This document shows, piece after piece, positions 36,298-44,615 of a DNA stretch of 64,000 nucleotides (its first letter is position 1; each line of letters starts with the position of its first letter). The notes below the pieces were generated by a model. It saw only the letters and a list, made by a program, of their open reading frames with translations. It was not told the origin of the DNA and made no database searches. The stretch covers positions 665,176 to 729,175 of the forward strand of contig NZ_LN881722.1 of the NCBI RefSeq assembly GCF_001457415.1, written 5' to 3'. Origin of the DNA: Gorillibacterium timonense. GTDB taxonomy: Bacteria > Bacillota > Bacilli > Paenibacillales > NBRC-103111. A program made the translations under genes and the position numbers.

Positions 36298-37107
36298 GTG
36301 ATACTCGCCATGTTTAAACGATTTTTGGGAAAAAACTCCTCGGAGATGACACCGGAGTCCAAAACTCCGCAAGAGCCGGAGCAGGTCGTCGTCGCTATTC
36401 AAGACGGCAATCAGGAACTTCGAAATCCCTTTATAACCGATTACCAGCCCTTCGTGGCCAAAATAACCAGTCAAATCTGCAAACGCTACATCGACCCCTC
36501 CCGGGACGATGAGTTCAACATCGCTCTCGCTGCTTTTAACGAAGCGATCGATGGGTATTCCCGTGATTCCGGGCGATCCTTCCTCGGGTTTGCCGAGACG
36601 GTGGTCCGCCGCCGCCTCATCGATTATTTCCGCAAAGAGGAACGGCATGCCGTGAACATACCCTTCAGCTCCTTCGAGTCGGAAGGGGACGAGGAAACGG
36701 CCGGTCTTCATCCCTTGGAAATCAAGCAAGCCGTGGAAGCCCATGAAACGATGCAAAAAGCGGAGGAACGCCAGAGCGAAATCCTCGATTTCAGCCGTGT
36801 TCTGCTGGAGTTCGAAATTCGTTTTGCCGATCTGGTCCAGGCTTCGCCCAAGCATGCCGACTCGCGCCTTATGCTGATGAATGTGGGGCGACTGCTTGCA
36901 GGCGATGCGGATCTGATGCGGTATCTGATCAGCCGCAAGCTTTTGCCGGTTGCCGAATTGACTTCACGCGCCAAGCTGTCCCGCAAAACAATTGAGCGAA
37001 ACCGCAAATACATCATCGCCGTTGCGTTGATCCACAACGGTCCCTATCCTTTTCTCCGCGAATATCTCCATGCTGGAAATTCCACAGAAATGAGCGTGTC
37101 TTCATGA
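36298..37107 (+). CDS. sigI: RNA polymerase sigma factor SigI
   Basis: The 269-residue sigma factor matches SigI: region 2 DDEFNIALAAFNEAIDGYSRDSGRSFLGFAETVVRRRLIDYFRKE is plain (about residues 63-107), and the C-terminal SigI-specific domain includes LSRKTIERNRKYIIAVALI. It directs transcription in response to heat or envelope/polysaccharide signals. GTG 36298 is well spaced from GAGGTG. Its stop overlaps rsgI. Confidence 0.92.
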   Translation: MILAMFKRFLGKNSSEMTPESKTPQEPEQVVVAIQDGNQELRNPFITDYQPFVAKITSQICKRYIDPSRDDEFNIALAAFNEAIDGYSRDSGRSFLGFAETVVRRRLIDYFRKEERHAVNIPFSSFESEGDEETAGLHPLEIKQAVEAHETMQKAEERQSEILDFSRVLLEFEIRFADLVQASPKHADSRLMLMNVGRLLAGDADLMRYLISRKLLPVAELTSRAKLSRKTIERNRKYIIAVALIHNGPYPFLREYLHAGNSTEMSVSS

Positions 37108-38480
37108 ACAAAGGTATCGTGATGGAAAAAAAGGCAAAAACCCTCATCATCATGACCGGTGACGGCCATTTTCGGGAAATCGCCCGAAAAAACCGGACCT
37201 GCCGAGTAGGGGAAGAAATTTCGTTTGCCCCGTCGGAGGCTCGCGAACGCGACCGACTGACGCCTTTTTCCATGCTGTCTTCTCTGGCGGCTGCGATCCT
37301 CATTTGTGTAATTCTCTTTGGCGGATTTCCTCATGTAGGCAACCCATCCGCCTGGTTTTCCGGACGGAGCGTTGTTGCTTACGTTTCTCTGGATATCAAC
37401 CCCAGTGTCGAGATCGGCGTCGATAAAATGGAGAAAGTCCGTTCACTAAGCGCCTTGAACGGGGATGGAGAGGCGCTCATTCAGGGGATTGCCTACAAGG
37501 AAAAGACCTTGGATGGGATCATGCAGGAGCTCCTTGCACAATCGGAGAAAAATTATTTGTCCACCGGGGAAGCGGATATCATGATCACCGCAACGACCGT
37601 GAAGGACAGCCGGCTTGTCGATTCCCGACTGACGGAGGAACTGGAGACGACGGTCAAAGCGTATTTGGACAAGAATCACTCCAACGAAGTTGAAAATTAT
37701 GCCGTGGCCGCTATTTCCGCCACGCCTGATATTCGGAATGAAGCGAAGAAGGTCGAGCTGTCCGCTGGCAAATACGCCGCGTACCTCAGCGCCAAGAATA
37801 ACGGCTATTCCGTCACGGTCGACCAATTCAAGACGCAATCTTTGAGGAAGCTGGCGGAATCGGCCGGCGGAATCGAGAACTTTATCAGCAAGGACCAACT
37901 GACCAAGGAGAGCCTTCAGTCGCTTCTCAAAGAAGAGAAGAGCGGCGAGCTTGATCGCAAACTGAAGAACAAGCAGGGCAATGCCGAACCGGCTGTGTCT
38001 ACCCCATCGCCAAGCTCTGTTGGGGACAGGACCAACTCGTCAACCGGTGTGACGTCTGAGCCTGTGATCCGTCCCGTATCGGAGCAAACGGCTGCTGCGG
38101 GGAAAGGGAATAGCAACGGACAGAAGGGGAACAACGGAAACGGAAAAGGGAACGAAAAAACGGACGACGACAAGAACAAGGATAAGGACGATAAAAAAGA
38201 TATAGACAAAGACAAAGATAAAGACAAAGACAAAGATAAAGACAACAATCAAGGAAACAACAATAATAATCAGGGAAACGACAAGGATAGCAAGGATAAC
38301 GACAAACAAAAAGGTGACCAAGGAAATAACGGAAACCAGGACAAGGATAAAGACAAGGATAAAAATAAGGACCAAGACAAAGACAAGAACCAAGATAAAA
38401 ATAAAGACACGGACAAAGACAAAGACAAAGACAAAGATGAAGGCGACAACGGCTCTTGGCTTGGCATCCCTTCACCTTGA
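37104..38480 (+). CDS. rsgI: Anti-sigma-I factor RsgI
   Basis: The 458-residue membrane protein has the cytoplasmic RsgI N-domain (residues 1-50, MNKGIVMEKKAKTLIIMTGDG), one membrane helix (about 55-73) and an extracytoplasmic domain with YVSLDINPSVEIGVDK. The Asn-Pro in DINPS is the reported autoproteolysis site of this family. Beyond residue 290 the tail is Ser/Pro/Asn-rich and then an extreme Lys-Asp repeat. It sequesters SigI until a signal is sensed outside. ATG 37104 overlaps the sigI stop. Confidence 0.92.
   Translation: MNKGIVMEKKAKTLIIMTGDGHFREIARKNRTCRVGEEISFAPSEARERDRLTPFSMLSSLAAAILICVILFGGFPHVGNPSAWFSGRSVVAYVSLDINPSVEIGVDKMEKVRSLSALNGDGEALIQGIAYKEKTLDGIMQELLAQSEKNYLSTGEADIMITATTVKDSRLVDSRLTEELETTVKAYLDKNHSNEVENYAVAAISATPDIRNEAKKVELSAGKYAAYLSAKNNGYSVTVDQFKTQSLRKLAESAGGIENFISKDQLTKESLQSLLKEEKSGELDRKLKNKQGNAEPAVSTPSPSSVGDRTNSSTGVTSEPVIRPVSEQTAAAGKGNSNGQKGNNGNGKGNEKTDDDKNKDKDDKKDIDKDKDKDKDKDKDNNQGNNNNNQGNDKDSKDNDKQKGDQGNNGNQDKDKDKDKNKDQDKDKNQDKNKDTDKDKDKDKDEGDNGSWLGIPSP
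38162..38441 (+). repeat. Lys-Asp codon repeat tract in rsgI
   Basis: Imperfect tandem hexamers of the GACAAA/GATAAA type encode alternating Asp-Lys with interruptions by Asn, Gln and Gly over about 90 codons. The tract is prone to slippage, so length probably differs between strains. Confidence 0.85.
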
Positions 38481-38511
38481 ACGGCCCCATGCCGGGCATG
38501 CTGGCAAGGAT

Positions 38512-38548
38512 GGACACCTTTCGCTTCAAGCGGAGGTGTCCGTTTTTG
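38512..38548 (+). terminator. Terminator of sigI-rsgI
   Basis: GGACACCT and AGGTGTCC pair and are followed by GTTTTT. Confidence 0.85.
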
Positions 38549-38624
38549 CGAATCGGTCTTTTCGCGCCTATCCGGAGTGTAGTAAGGTGGTAGAAGACAA
38601 GTTGATGGAAAGCGGGAGAATGTG

Positions 38625-39605
38625 ATGGCTGAAACAGCGTCCAAGCGGAGGGGGCGGTTCGCTCCGACCCCTTCCGGCAGCCTGCATCTCGGCAATGCGC
38701 GCACGGCGCTGCTGGCCTGGCTGCAAATCCGTGCGGCGGGGGGAGAGTTTATCCTCCGCATGGAGGATATCGACAAGCCGCGCTCTCGGGCGGAATGGGC
38801 GGAAGAGATCATTCGCGACCTGGAATGGCTTGGTTTGGATTTTGATGAAGGGCCGAAGGAAGGCGGTCCCTACGGCCCGTACGTTCAGAGCGAGCGGGAG
38901 GACCGATATCGGGAAGCATTGGATAGGCTGCAAGCCGGTGGGTACCTCTACCCTTGTTATTGCAGCCGGGCTGATCTCGCCGGTATTGCAAGCGCACCTC
39001 ACGGCATCGGCTCCGAGGGGCCGGTCTATCCAGGGACCTGCCGCCGGTTGTCCGAAGAAGAGAGGCGAATGAAAGCAGCAAGCAAGGAGCCTTCCTTGCG
39101 CTTTGTCCTTCCGAATCAGGAGATAACAGTCACGGACGGGCTCTTGGGCGAACAGCTTTTCTTGTCGGGAGCGGGAGGGGATTTCGTCGTTCGTCGGGCG
39201 GATGGCATCATCGCCTATCAACTGGCTGTCGTCGTCGATGATGCGGATATGGAGATCACCGACGTATTGAGGGGAATGGATCTGCTCGATTCGACTCCGC
39301 GTCAGCTGCTCCTGTTTGAGGCGCTTGGCGAACAAGCGCCGAACTATGTCCACGTTCCGCTGCTGTACGGACCCGATGGCTCCCGGTTGTCCAAGCGTCA
39401 CGGCGCCGTCGGCATCTCTTCGATGAGGCGATCTGGCCGAAGAGCGGAAGAGGTGGTGGGCTGCCTTGCCTATTGGAGCGGCCTCCTGGAGCAGCCCGAA
39501 CCGGTGCGGGCTTCGGAGCTGATCAACAGCTTTTGCTTGTCGCGAGTTCCAAAGGAACCGGTTCGGCTTGAAGCGGAGCTGCTCCGCAAGCTGGCCGAAG
39601 GATAA
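38625..39605 (+). CDS. gluQ: Glutamyl-Q tRNA(Asp) synthetase
   Basis: The 326-residue protein is a truncated GluRS catalytic domain: [13 protein letters not shown] (HIGH region), the zinc ligands YPCYC and YPGTC, and RLSKRHG (KMSKS region), without an anticodon-binding domain. GluQ attaches glutamate to queuosine in tRNA-Asp. ATG 38625 lies 5 bases after GGGAGA; GTG 38622 is adjacent. Confidence 0.9.
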   Translation: MAETASKRRGRFAPTPSGSLHLGNARTALLAWLQIRAAGGEFILRMEDIDKPRSRAEWAEEIIRDLEWLGLDFDEGPKEGGPYGPYVQSEREDRYREALDRLQAGGYLYPCYCSRADLAGIASAPHGIGSEGPVYPGTCRRLSEEERRMKAASKEPSLRFVLPNQEITVTDGLLGEQLFLSGAGGDFVVRRADGIIAYQLAVVVDDADMEITDVLRGMDLLDSTPRQLLLFEALGEQAPNYVHVPLLYGPDGSRLSKRHGAVGISSMRRSGRRAEEVVGCLAYWSGLLEQPEPVRASELINSFCLSRVPKEPVRLEAELLRKLAEG

Positions 39606-39635
39606 CGAGTACCTTTTTAGAAAGGAACGATTCGA

Positions 39636-40556
39636 ATGACCAAACGAAGAATAGCCGTCATCGGCTTGGGTGACATTGCGCAAAAAGCTTATTTGCCGGT
39701 TCTATCCCGGCATCCGAAAATCGAAATCGTCTCGGTGATGAGCCGGAGACAGGAGACGGTGGATCGCATCCGCGCGGAATATCGATTTCCCGCAGGAGGC
39801 ACCGATCTCGGCCAACTGCTGGAGGCTGAACCGGAGGCTGTATTCATTCATGCGCCTACAGAGGCTCATACGGAGCTGGTGCTCGGCTGTTTGCGGCGAG
39901 GGCTGCACGTCTATGTGGACAAACCGCTCTCCTACGACATCCGGGAATCGAGGGCCATGGCAGAGGAAGCGCTGGCTCGCGGCTTGCTGCTCGCCGTCGG
40001 CTTTAACCGACGCTTTGCTCCCTTCTATCAGCAAGCTCGCAATCATGTTCGAGATGCAGGGGGAATCGAATACGCAGTTGCCGAGAAGCACCGCATCCGC
40101 CAGCAAAAGCATGACGCCAAGCGAACCCTGTACGATGATTTGATTCACATGCTGGATCTCCTGGTGTGGCTCGCAGGAGAAGAGCCTGCCGTCGTCGGCA
40201 AAAGCTTGAGGATCGACTCGGAAGGCCGGTTGCTTCATGCTTCTGGCGGAGTGGAATCCGGCCGTTTCACCGCCCAGTTTGCCATGAACCGGGCAGCCGG
40301 AAGCGATCTCGAGAGATTGTCTTTGTATGGAAGCGGCCACACGGCAGAGATCGTCAACCTGGAGCAGGGAATTCTGTCTTCGGTTACGAGCGGAGAGCGC
40401 TCAATCCGTTTCGGAAGCTGGGACAGTGTTCTAGAACGTCGGGGCTTCGTCGGGGTGATCGACCATTTTCTCAAAAGCTTGGATAAGCCTGAGGGCTGCG
40501 AAATTCGTGCCGATCTCACCTTGCCCACTCATCGATTGGTGGAAAAGCTGTTATAA
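39636..40556 (+). CDS. Gfo/Idh/MocA family oxidoreductase
   Basis: The 306-residue protein has an N-terminal NAD(P)-binding fold (RIAVIGLGDIAQKAYLPVL) and the VDKPLSYD motif, where the Lys is the usual catalytic residue of the family. It resembles the YceM/MviM group. Substrate unknown. It starts 30 bases after gluQ with GAAAGGA upstream. Confidence 0.85.
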   Translation: MTKRRIAVIGLGDIAQKAYLPVLSRHPKIEIVSVMSRRQETVDRIRAEYRFPAGGTDLGQLLEAEPEAVFIHAPTEAHTELVLGCLRRGLHVYVDKPLSYDIRESRAMAEEALARGLLLAVGFNRRFAPFYQQARNHVRDAGGIEYAVAEKHRIRQQKHDAKRTLYDDLIHMLDLLVWLAGEEPAVVGKSLRIDSEGRLLHASGGVESGRFTAQFAMNRAAGSDLERLSLYGSGHTAEIVNLEQGILSSVTSGERSIRFGSWDSVLERRGFVGVIDHFLKSLDKPEGCEIRADLTLPTHRLVEKLL

Positions 40557-40601
40557 TGGACGCAGACCAGACACAAAAGAAGAATACGATTGGAGGCTGA
40601 C

Positions 40602-41396
40602 ATGGACGCTTATCTCGGCTTATGCAAGCATATCCTGGAGAACGGTTCCAAGAGAGAGGACCGTACGGGAACGGGCACGATCAGCACGTTCGGATACCAA
40701 ATGCGGTTTGATCTCGCCAAAGGATTTCCGCTTCTCACCACCAAGAAAATGAGCTTGAAGTCCATCATATACGAGCTGCTATGGTTTCTTAAGGGAGAGA
40801 CCAATATCGCGTATCTTCGTGAACATAAGGTAAGCATCTGGGATGAATGGGCGGATGAAAATGGCGACCTCGGACCGGTATACGGCAAGCAGTGGAGATC
40901 GTGGGAAGCCGTGGACGGTCGGACCATCGATCAGATTTCTCAGGTGATCGAAGCGATCAAGACGACACCCCATTCGCGGCGCCTCATCGTCAGTGCCTGG
41001 AATGTGGGTGAGCTGGACCAAATGGCACTCGTCCCCTGCCATCTGCTGTTTCAATTCTATGTCCAGGACGGGCGGCTGTCCTGTCAGCTCTACCAGCGCA
41101 GCGCCGACACTTTCCTTGGCGTACCTTTCAATATCGCGTCCTATGCGCTGCTCACCTTGATGATTGCTCAAGTGTGCGGGCTCAAGCCGGGGGAATTCAT
41201 TCATACGCTGGGAGATGCCCATATTTACTTAAATCATCTCGATCAAGTGAACGAACAACTGTCCCGTGAGCCGAGGTCTCAGCCCACCATGACGCTCAAT
41301 CCGGAGGTCCATTCGATCTTCGATTTCGTCTATGAGGACTTCACCTTAACGGGCTATGATCCGCATCCCCGAATCCGTGGGGAGGTTTCGGTGTGA
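40602..41396 (+). CDS. thyA: Thymidylate synthase
   Basis: The 264-residue enzyme methylates dUMP to dTMP using methylenetetrahydrofolate. Cys146 in [13 protein letters not shown] is the nucleophile, the same number as in E. coli; [18 protein letters not shown] and DAHIYLNH are also present. ATG 40602 follows TTGGAGG. It overlaps dfrA by 4 bases. Confidence 0.96.
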   Translation: MDAYLGLCKHILENGSKREDRTGTGTISTFGYQMRFDLAKGFPLLTTKKMSLKSIIYELLWFLKGETNIAYLREHKVSIWDEWADENGDLGPVYGKQWRSWEAVDGRTIDQISQVIEAIKTTPHSRRLIVSAWNVGELDQMALVPCHLLFQFYVQDGRLSCQLYQRSADTFLGVPFNIASYALLTLMIAQVCGLKPGEFIHTLGDAHIYLNHLDQVNEQLSREPRSQPTMTLNPEVHSIFDFVYEDFTLTGYDPHPRIRGEVSV

Positions 41397-41884
41397 TCAC
41401 TTTTATTCTCGCCATGGGCCGGGATCGGTCGATCGGCAGCGATAACAAGCTTCCCTGGCGGCTCCCGGCCGATCTCGCCTACTTTAAGCGGACCACGATG
41501 GGCCACCCTATCTTGATGGGGCGCAAAACGTATCAATCCATCGGCAAGCCGCTGCCCGGCCGGACAAATCTCGTTGCGACGCGGGATGAGCTTTTTCAGG
41601 CCGAGGGTATTGAGGTTGTCCGTTCTCCCCGTGAGGCGGCGGAGGCTTATCGGGATCAAGAGTTGTTCGTCATCGGCGGAGCGGAGATCTTCCGTCTGTT
41701 CTACCCGTACGCCGATCGGATTCACTTGACCGTCATCGATGCCGACTTCCCTGCGGATACTTACTTCACCGTATGGGACGAGAGCGAATGGAAGCTTGTC
41801 TCTATGACCCCTGGCGTAACGGACGAGAAGAATCCCTATCGTTATGAATTTCGCGTGTATGAACGCTCCCATCGCAGAGGATGA
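41393..41884 (+). CDS. dfrA: Dihydrofolate reductase
   Basis: The 163-residue enzyme regenerates tetrahydrofolate, the partner reaction of ThyA. It has the start [31 protein letters not shown] with the catalytic acidic residue Asp27 in [21 protein letters not shown] and FVIGGAEIF. The GTG start 41393 overlaps the thyA stop (GTGA), so the genes are coupled. Confidence 0.95.
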   Translation: MITFILAMGRDRSIGSDNKLPWRLPADLAYFKRTTMGHPILMGRKTYQSIGKPLPGRTNLVATRDELFQAEGIEVVRSPREAAEAYRDQELFVIGGAEIFRLFYPYADRIHLTVIDADFPADTYFTVWDESEWKLVSMTPGVTDEKNPYRYEFRVYERSHRRG

Positions 41885-41977
41885 AGGATTTTCCTGTATA
41901 GGGAGCAGAGTGCCGCATCCTATCGTAAAGCTTTCTCTTCCTGCCGGAAACGTGAGGGCATAGGGGACTAACAAAAG

Positions 41978-42016
41978 GGCCGGTTCCGAGCAGGCTACGC
42001 CTGTCCGGAACCGGCC
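41978..42016. terminator. Bidirectional terminator between dfrA and the stalk-domain gene
   Basis: GGCCGGTTCC and GGAACCGGCC are perfect inverted repeats with an inner AGGC/GCCT helix. CCTTTTT follows on the plus side and CTTTTG on the minus side. Confidence 0.8.
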
Positions 42017-42032
42017 TCATCCTTTTTACCGT

Positions 42033-42620
42033 CTACCAGGTCTGCAGGTGAATGGGCAGCACATGAATCGGCTGGCCGTCCTTCATGCTGGTCTCATACA
42101 GCTCCAGATGAAGCGTCCCATCCTTCGGCAATTGATCCTTGGGGAGGGTCAGCTCGAGCTTGAAGGGAACCCAGGAGGGAGCCCCCGCGTTCAACTGAAG
42201 GGTCTTGTCGAGAAGGGTCGATTTGCCGTCCGTCACGCGATACGACATGACAGCCTCAAAAACTCGGCCTTGCCCTTTCACGGTATAACGGCCGTCTTGA
42301 CCGGCTACCGAGGTGATGCGGAATGCGGGATTGGCATACTCGGGTATGGCGGGAGTGATATCGACGCGCTTCGCGGCGGTATTCCAGACGACATGATCGC
42401 CCAGAATCGTGGCGATGCTCTTCAGCGGTACATAAGTCGAGCCTTTGTAATTGAGAATGGGCAGGTTCTCGTCGACATAGGGAATTCCGTTTACATGAAC
42501 CGGGTAATTGACCTGGGTAAGCACGTACTTGGCAGCGGCCTCGGCGGTTTGCTGAACGCCCGCGAGAAGCAAGCAGCCGGCAGCGAGGGCGGCGATGGTT
42601 GTGCGCTTTACTCGTAACAA
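42033..42620 (-). CDS. Secreted stalk-domain (copper amine oxidase N-like) protein with Gmad2-like domain
   Basis: The 195-residue protein has a signal peptide (residues 1-29, cleavage after AEA), a copper-amine-oxidase N-terminal-type stalk domain (NGIPYVDENLPILNYKGSTYVPLKSIATILG) and a C-terminal immunoglobulin-like domain resembling Gmad2 of spore-germination proteins (FRITSVAGQDGRYTVKGQGRVFEA). It probably acts at the cell or spore envelope. TTG 42620 stands 9 bases after GGAGG. Confidence 0.82.
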   Translation of the reverse strand: MLRVKRTTIAALAAGCLLLAGVQQTAEAAAKYVLTQVNYPVHVNGIPYVDENLPILNYKGSTYVPLKSIATILGDHVVWNTAAKRVDITPAIPEYANPAFRITSVAGQDGRYTVKGQGRVFEAVMSYRVTDGKSTLLDKTLQLNAGAPSWVPFKLELTLPKDQLPKDGTLHLELYETSMKDGQPIHVLPIHLQTW

Positions 42621-42868
42621 GAGTCGACACCTCCGTTAGTAGGGGATCTTCTTATTCAGACGAGATCAGATGGAAAAGGGTTGCAGGGTTCTGCTGGAAG
42701 TCCTAATCCATCCGCATTAATAAATTTGGACAAGGAATTTCGGTGCCGTTGAAGATAATCCATTCTTTCCGGAGAACCGTGAAGCAGCGAAGAAAGCACT
42801 CCGCAAGCCTATGCTGGCAGGGAATTGTGGGGCGAAGCAGGACTAAACGGTTTAGATCATTCTTTCCC
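42621..42868. other. Intergenic region, no gene seen
   Basis: Upstream of the stalk-domain gene and of the first micro-unit I see no supported gene. A 63-codon plus-strand frame (42743-42934) has no ribosome binding site. Confidence 0.5.
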
Positions 42869-42898
42869 TTGAGATTGGTTTGTCCGGCATGGTTAGAT
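42869..42898 (+). promoter_or_regulatory. Promoter of micro-unit 1
   Basis: TTGAGA (42869-42874), 18 bases, TTAGAT (42893-42898). Confidence 0.5.
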
Positions 42899-42939
42899 AG
42901 AGGTGCCGGCGAATTCTTTTCGAAAGGAGCGTGATTGAG

Positions 42940-42972
42940 TTGATCAAAGCATATGAGGTGATTTCCGCCTAA
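42940..42972 (+). CDS. Micro-ORF 1: 10-residue peptide
   Basis: TTG 42940 lies 10 bases after AAAGGAG (42923-42929) and encodes MIKAYEVISA before TAA; a GTG at 42931 in the same frame would add VIE but is too close to the site. The stop codon is inside a small hairpin (TTCCGCCT with AGGCGGGA, 42963-42983) and a terminator follows. Promoter, site, ORF and terminator make a complete unit. Unknown function: secreted or intracellular signalling peptide, leader peptide or merely the coding part of a small RNA. Confidence 0.4.
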   Translation: MIKAYEVISA

Positions 42973-42998
42973 CTCAGGCGGGAATCGCTCGGAATGGG

Positions 42999-43028
42999 GG
43001 CGGGGGACCGTCGGTCCTCCGCCTTTTT
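42999..43028 (+). terminator. Terminator of micro-unit 1
   Basis: GGCGGGGGACC pairs with GGTCCTCCGCC (one G-U) over a 3-base loop, followed by TTTTT. Confidence 0.88.
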
Positions 43029-43038
43029 AATAAAACCA

Positions 43039-43067
43039 TTGCCAGTCATTGGAGAGTCCGCTATACT
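43039..43067 (+). promoter_or_regulatory. Promoter of micro-unit 2
   Basis: TTGCCA (43039-43044), 17 bases, TATACT (43062-43067). Confidence 0.72.
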
Positions 43068-43111
43068 GGAAACAGGTTTCCATTACATAACGTGAGGAAG
43101 GGGTGTTTAAG

Positions 43112-43156
43112 ATGATGAAGGTTTTCAGAGTCCGGGTAGAGGTGCAGACTAACTGA
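43112..43156 (+). CDS. Micro-ORF 2: 14-residue peptide
   Basis: ATG 43112 lies 8 bases after GAGGAAGGGG and encodes MMKVFRVRVEVQTN before TGA. The unit has its own strong promoter (43039-43067) and terminator (43212-43236), so the expected transcript is about 160 bases. The peptide alternates basic and hydrophobic residues. No family recognised; a small RNA role is equally possible. Confidence 0.45.
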   Translation: MMKVFRVRVEVQTN

Positions 43157-43211
43157 AAAGCAAGTTTCATGATCCGTCCCATGTCCTTACAACCTTTTTT
43201 TCACGGGCAGG

Positions 43212-43236
43212 CACGATACGGGTATCGTGTTTTTTT
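43212..43236 (+). terminator. Terminator of micro-unit 2
   Basis: CACGATA and TATCGTG pair over CGGG and are followed by seven T. Confidence 0.88.
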
Positions 43237-43289
43237 GTACCCAAAAACGAAATTCCACAAACTACCATTATGAAAGGAGAGGCGTGAAT

Positions 43290-43424
43290 ATGTTGATTAA
43301 TCAATCTGTATTTCAAGTTGCCACGGTCAAGTTTCGCACAGCGCAAGTAACCAATGGAACGAACCAACCCAAGGAGGTACTCGGTGATGAGTTACAAAAA
43401 TGGAAGGGACATTCTTCCCCCTAG
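43290..43424 (+). CDS. Small ORF (44 residues) overlapping the CD3324-type gene
   Basis: ATG 43290 has AAAGGAGAGG upstream at good spacing. The frame (MLINQSVFQVATVKFRTAQV ... KWKGHSSP) ends 38 bases inside the next gene, and it contains that gene's ribosome binding site. Translation of this ORF would therefore pass through the start of the CD3324-type gene, as in a leader ORF that couples translation. Function unknown. Confidence 0.5.
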   Translation: MLINQSVFQVATVKFRTAQVTNGTNQPKEVLGDELQKWKGHSSP

Positions 43425-43671
43425 CTTGCTTAAGGAGCTTCAAAAATATATTCAAGGTGAAATCGTCTACATCCCCAAAAAGGAACAAAAACGTGCGGGC
43501 TGGGGAGAAAACAACGGAACTCGCCAATTGATGGAAAAGCGCAACCAGGAAATCTACAGCCTGTACTGTACAGGCTGGACCATGAAAGACCTGACTCTCA
43601 GCTATCACCTGTCGGAGGACAGCATCCGCAAGATCATCGTCAAGACGCGCGGTGTTCTGTCTGCCAATTAG
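43387..43671 (+). CDS. CD3324-type small helix-turn-helix protein (paralogue)
   Basis: The 94-residue protein starts at ATG 43387 after AAGGAGG. It resembles the gene at 17955-18218: PPSLLKELQKYIQGEIVYIP at the start and MKDLTLSYHLSEDSIRKIIVK as helix-turn-helix. The family is DNA-binding by fold, with no known target. A terminator follows. Confidence 0.8.
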   Translation: MSYKNGRDILPPSLLKELQKYIQGEIVYIPKKEQKRAGWGENNGTRQLMEKRNQEIYSLYCTGWTMKDLTLSYHLSEDSIRKIIVKTRGVLSAN

Positions 43672-43707
43672 CTGAGCCTATAACGCAAGAACCTATGCCA
43701 ACAGACT

Positions 43708-43760
43708 AGAGAGCGGAAAGGGTAACCGAATGGAGCGGTTATGTTTTCGGCTCTCTTTTG
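43708..43760 (+). terminator. Terminator after the CD3324-type gene
   Basis: GAGAGC pairs with GCTCTC and the inner GGTAACCG with CGGTTAT; TTTTG follows. Confidence 0.7.
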
Positions 43761-43801
43761 TAGCAATTGCCCCTATCAAGCAGATGGATTTCTGGTCATA
43801 C

Positions 43802-43844
43802 ATAAATAGCCCTCGCCGATTATGCTCTGGCGAGGGCTATTTAT
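43802..43844. terminator. Perfect 16-bp inverted repeat, probable terminator
   Basis: ATAAATAGCCCTCGCC and GGCGAGGGCTATTTAT are perfectly complementary over 11 bases. The A/T ends give weak T tracts on both strands. Confidence 0.6.
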
Positions 43845-44330
43845 ATGGTTGGTGCGTATTCAATTTTTGCTCTTTCCCTCCTGCCGGTCACATGCTTCGC
43901 ATGCTATTCGGTTCATAGTCGAATTCCTACCTCGAATTCGCTTTGCATGCCTGGCATGCCCGTGAGCAACCTTTCTTTAGAATCGATTGCTGTCCATCTC
44001 TTACTTGTGATCTCGGTTCCCGCATACCCGCTGCATACAAGCTGCGTTGTCACCTCCGCGAGCTTTCCCGTATGAAGCCGTCAATATGCTCGCCTCACGA
44101 ATTCCAATGGACTATCCCCTCTCTTCGCCGCCGCTAAAGTCCGCATTCGGGATTTTGTTCTTTGGTCCCCGATAGGGGAGGGTACGTTCCGCTCGCTTGT
44201 TTGGCAAGTGATCGGAAATATCGTACGAGAGCAATCCGGAAGCCGTTTCCTCTAGGCGGTAGGTGGTTGGAGACTGGAAAGCGGAAGCTTCGGTTGAAGA
44301 GTGTTTTGCTTTCCATGGCTTCATCATACC
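43845..44330. other. Region without a confident gene, rich in short palindromes
   Basis: The stretch holds several small palindromes (GCATGCCTGGCATGC, CATGCTTCGCATG, a repeated TCGAATTC) and short frames on both strands. The longest plausible one is a 71-codon minus-strand frame (44327 to 44112, MMKPWKAKHSSTEASAFQSP) with only a weak AAGG before it. It may be decayed sequence. Confidence 0.4.
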
Positions 44331-44488
44331 TTATTATTTGATTATTGTAAATATTCTAAAAATTCCAATTCGTTTGATGGATGATGATAAATCATTGAAT
44401 TTCTCCCGTTTGGTAACGTTTTCTCGACTTTAAGCGACATTCCACAAAATTTCTTATCAACTTTTTTTCGCTATCGCTTTAAAGCGTA

Positions 44489-44518
44489 TTGACGGATTGA
44501 TTTTCCAGGTGATATGAT
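44489..44518 (+). promoter_or_regulatory. Promoter of the sulfate transporter operon
   Basis: TTGACG (44489-44494), 18 bases, TATGAT (44513-44518). Confidence 0.65.
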
Positions 44519-44530
44519 CTAACAAATCTT

Positions 44531-44550
44531 ATTAATTCAATCGGATTAAT
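44531..44550. promoter_or_regulatory. Candidate operator (imperfect palindrome)
   Basis: ATTAATTC and GGATTAAT flank AATC, a 20-bp palindrome with one mismatch just downstream of the -10, an ideal repressor position. CymR/CysR-type regulators control sulfur genes in Firmicutes, but the match to their consensus is only loose. Confidence 0.45.
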
Positions 44551-44615
44551 TATTATTTACGGAAATCAATTGGTTTGCTCAAGGGGTAGCTTTTGCCAAA
44601 AAGAGAGGAGATGGA

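Noticed and set aside
38162..38441. Tandem repeats considered as a CRISPR array
   Set aside because: The repeats are in-frame hexamers encoding Lys-Asp inside rsgI, with no spacers.
42743..42934. 63-codon plus-strand frame
   Set aside because: No start signal and it overlaps the promoter and ribosome binding site of micro-unit 1.
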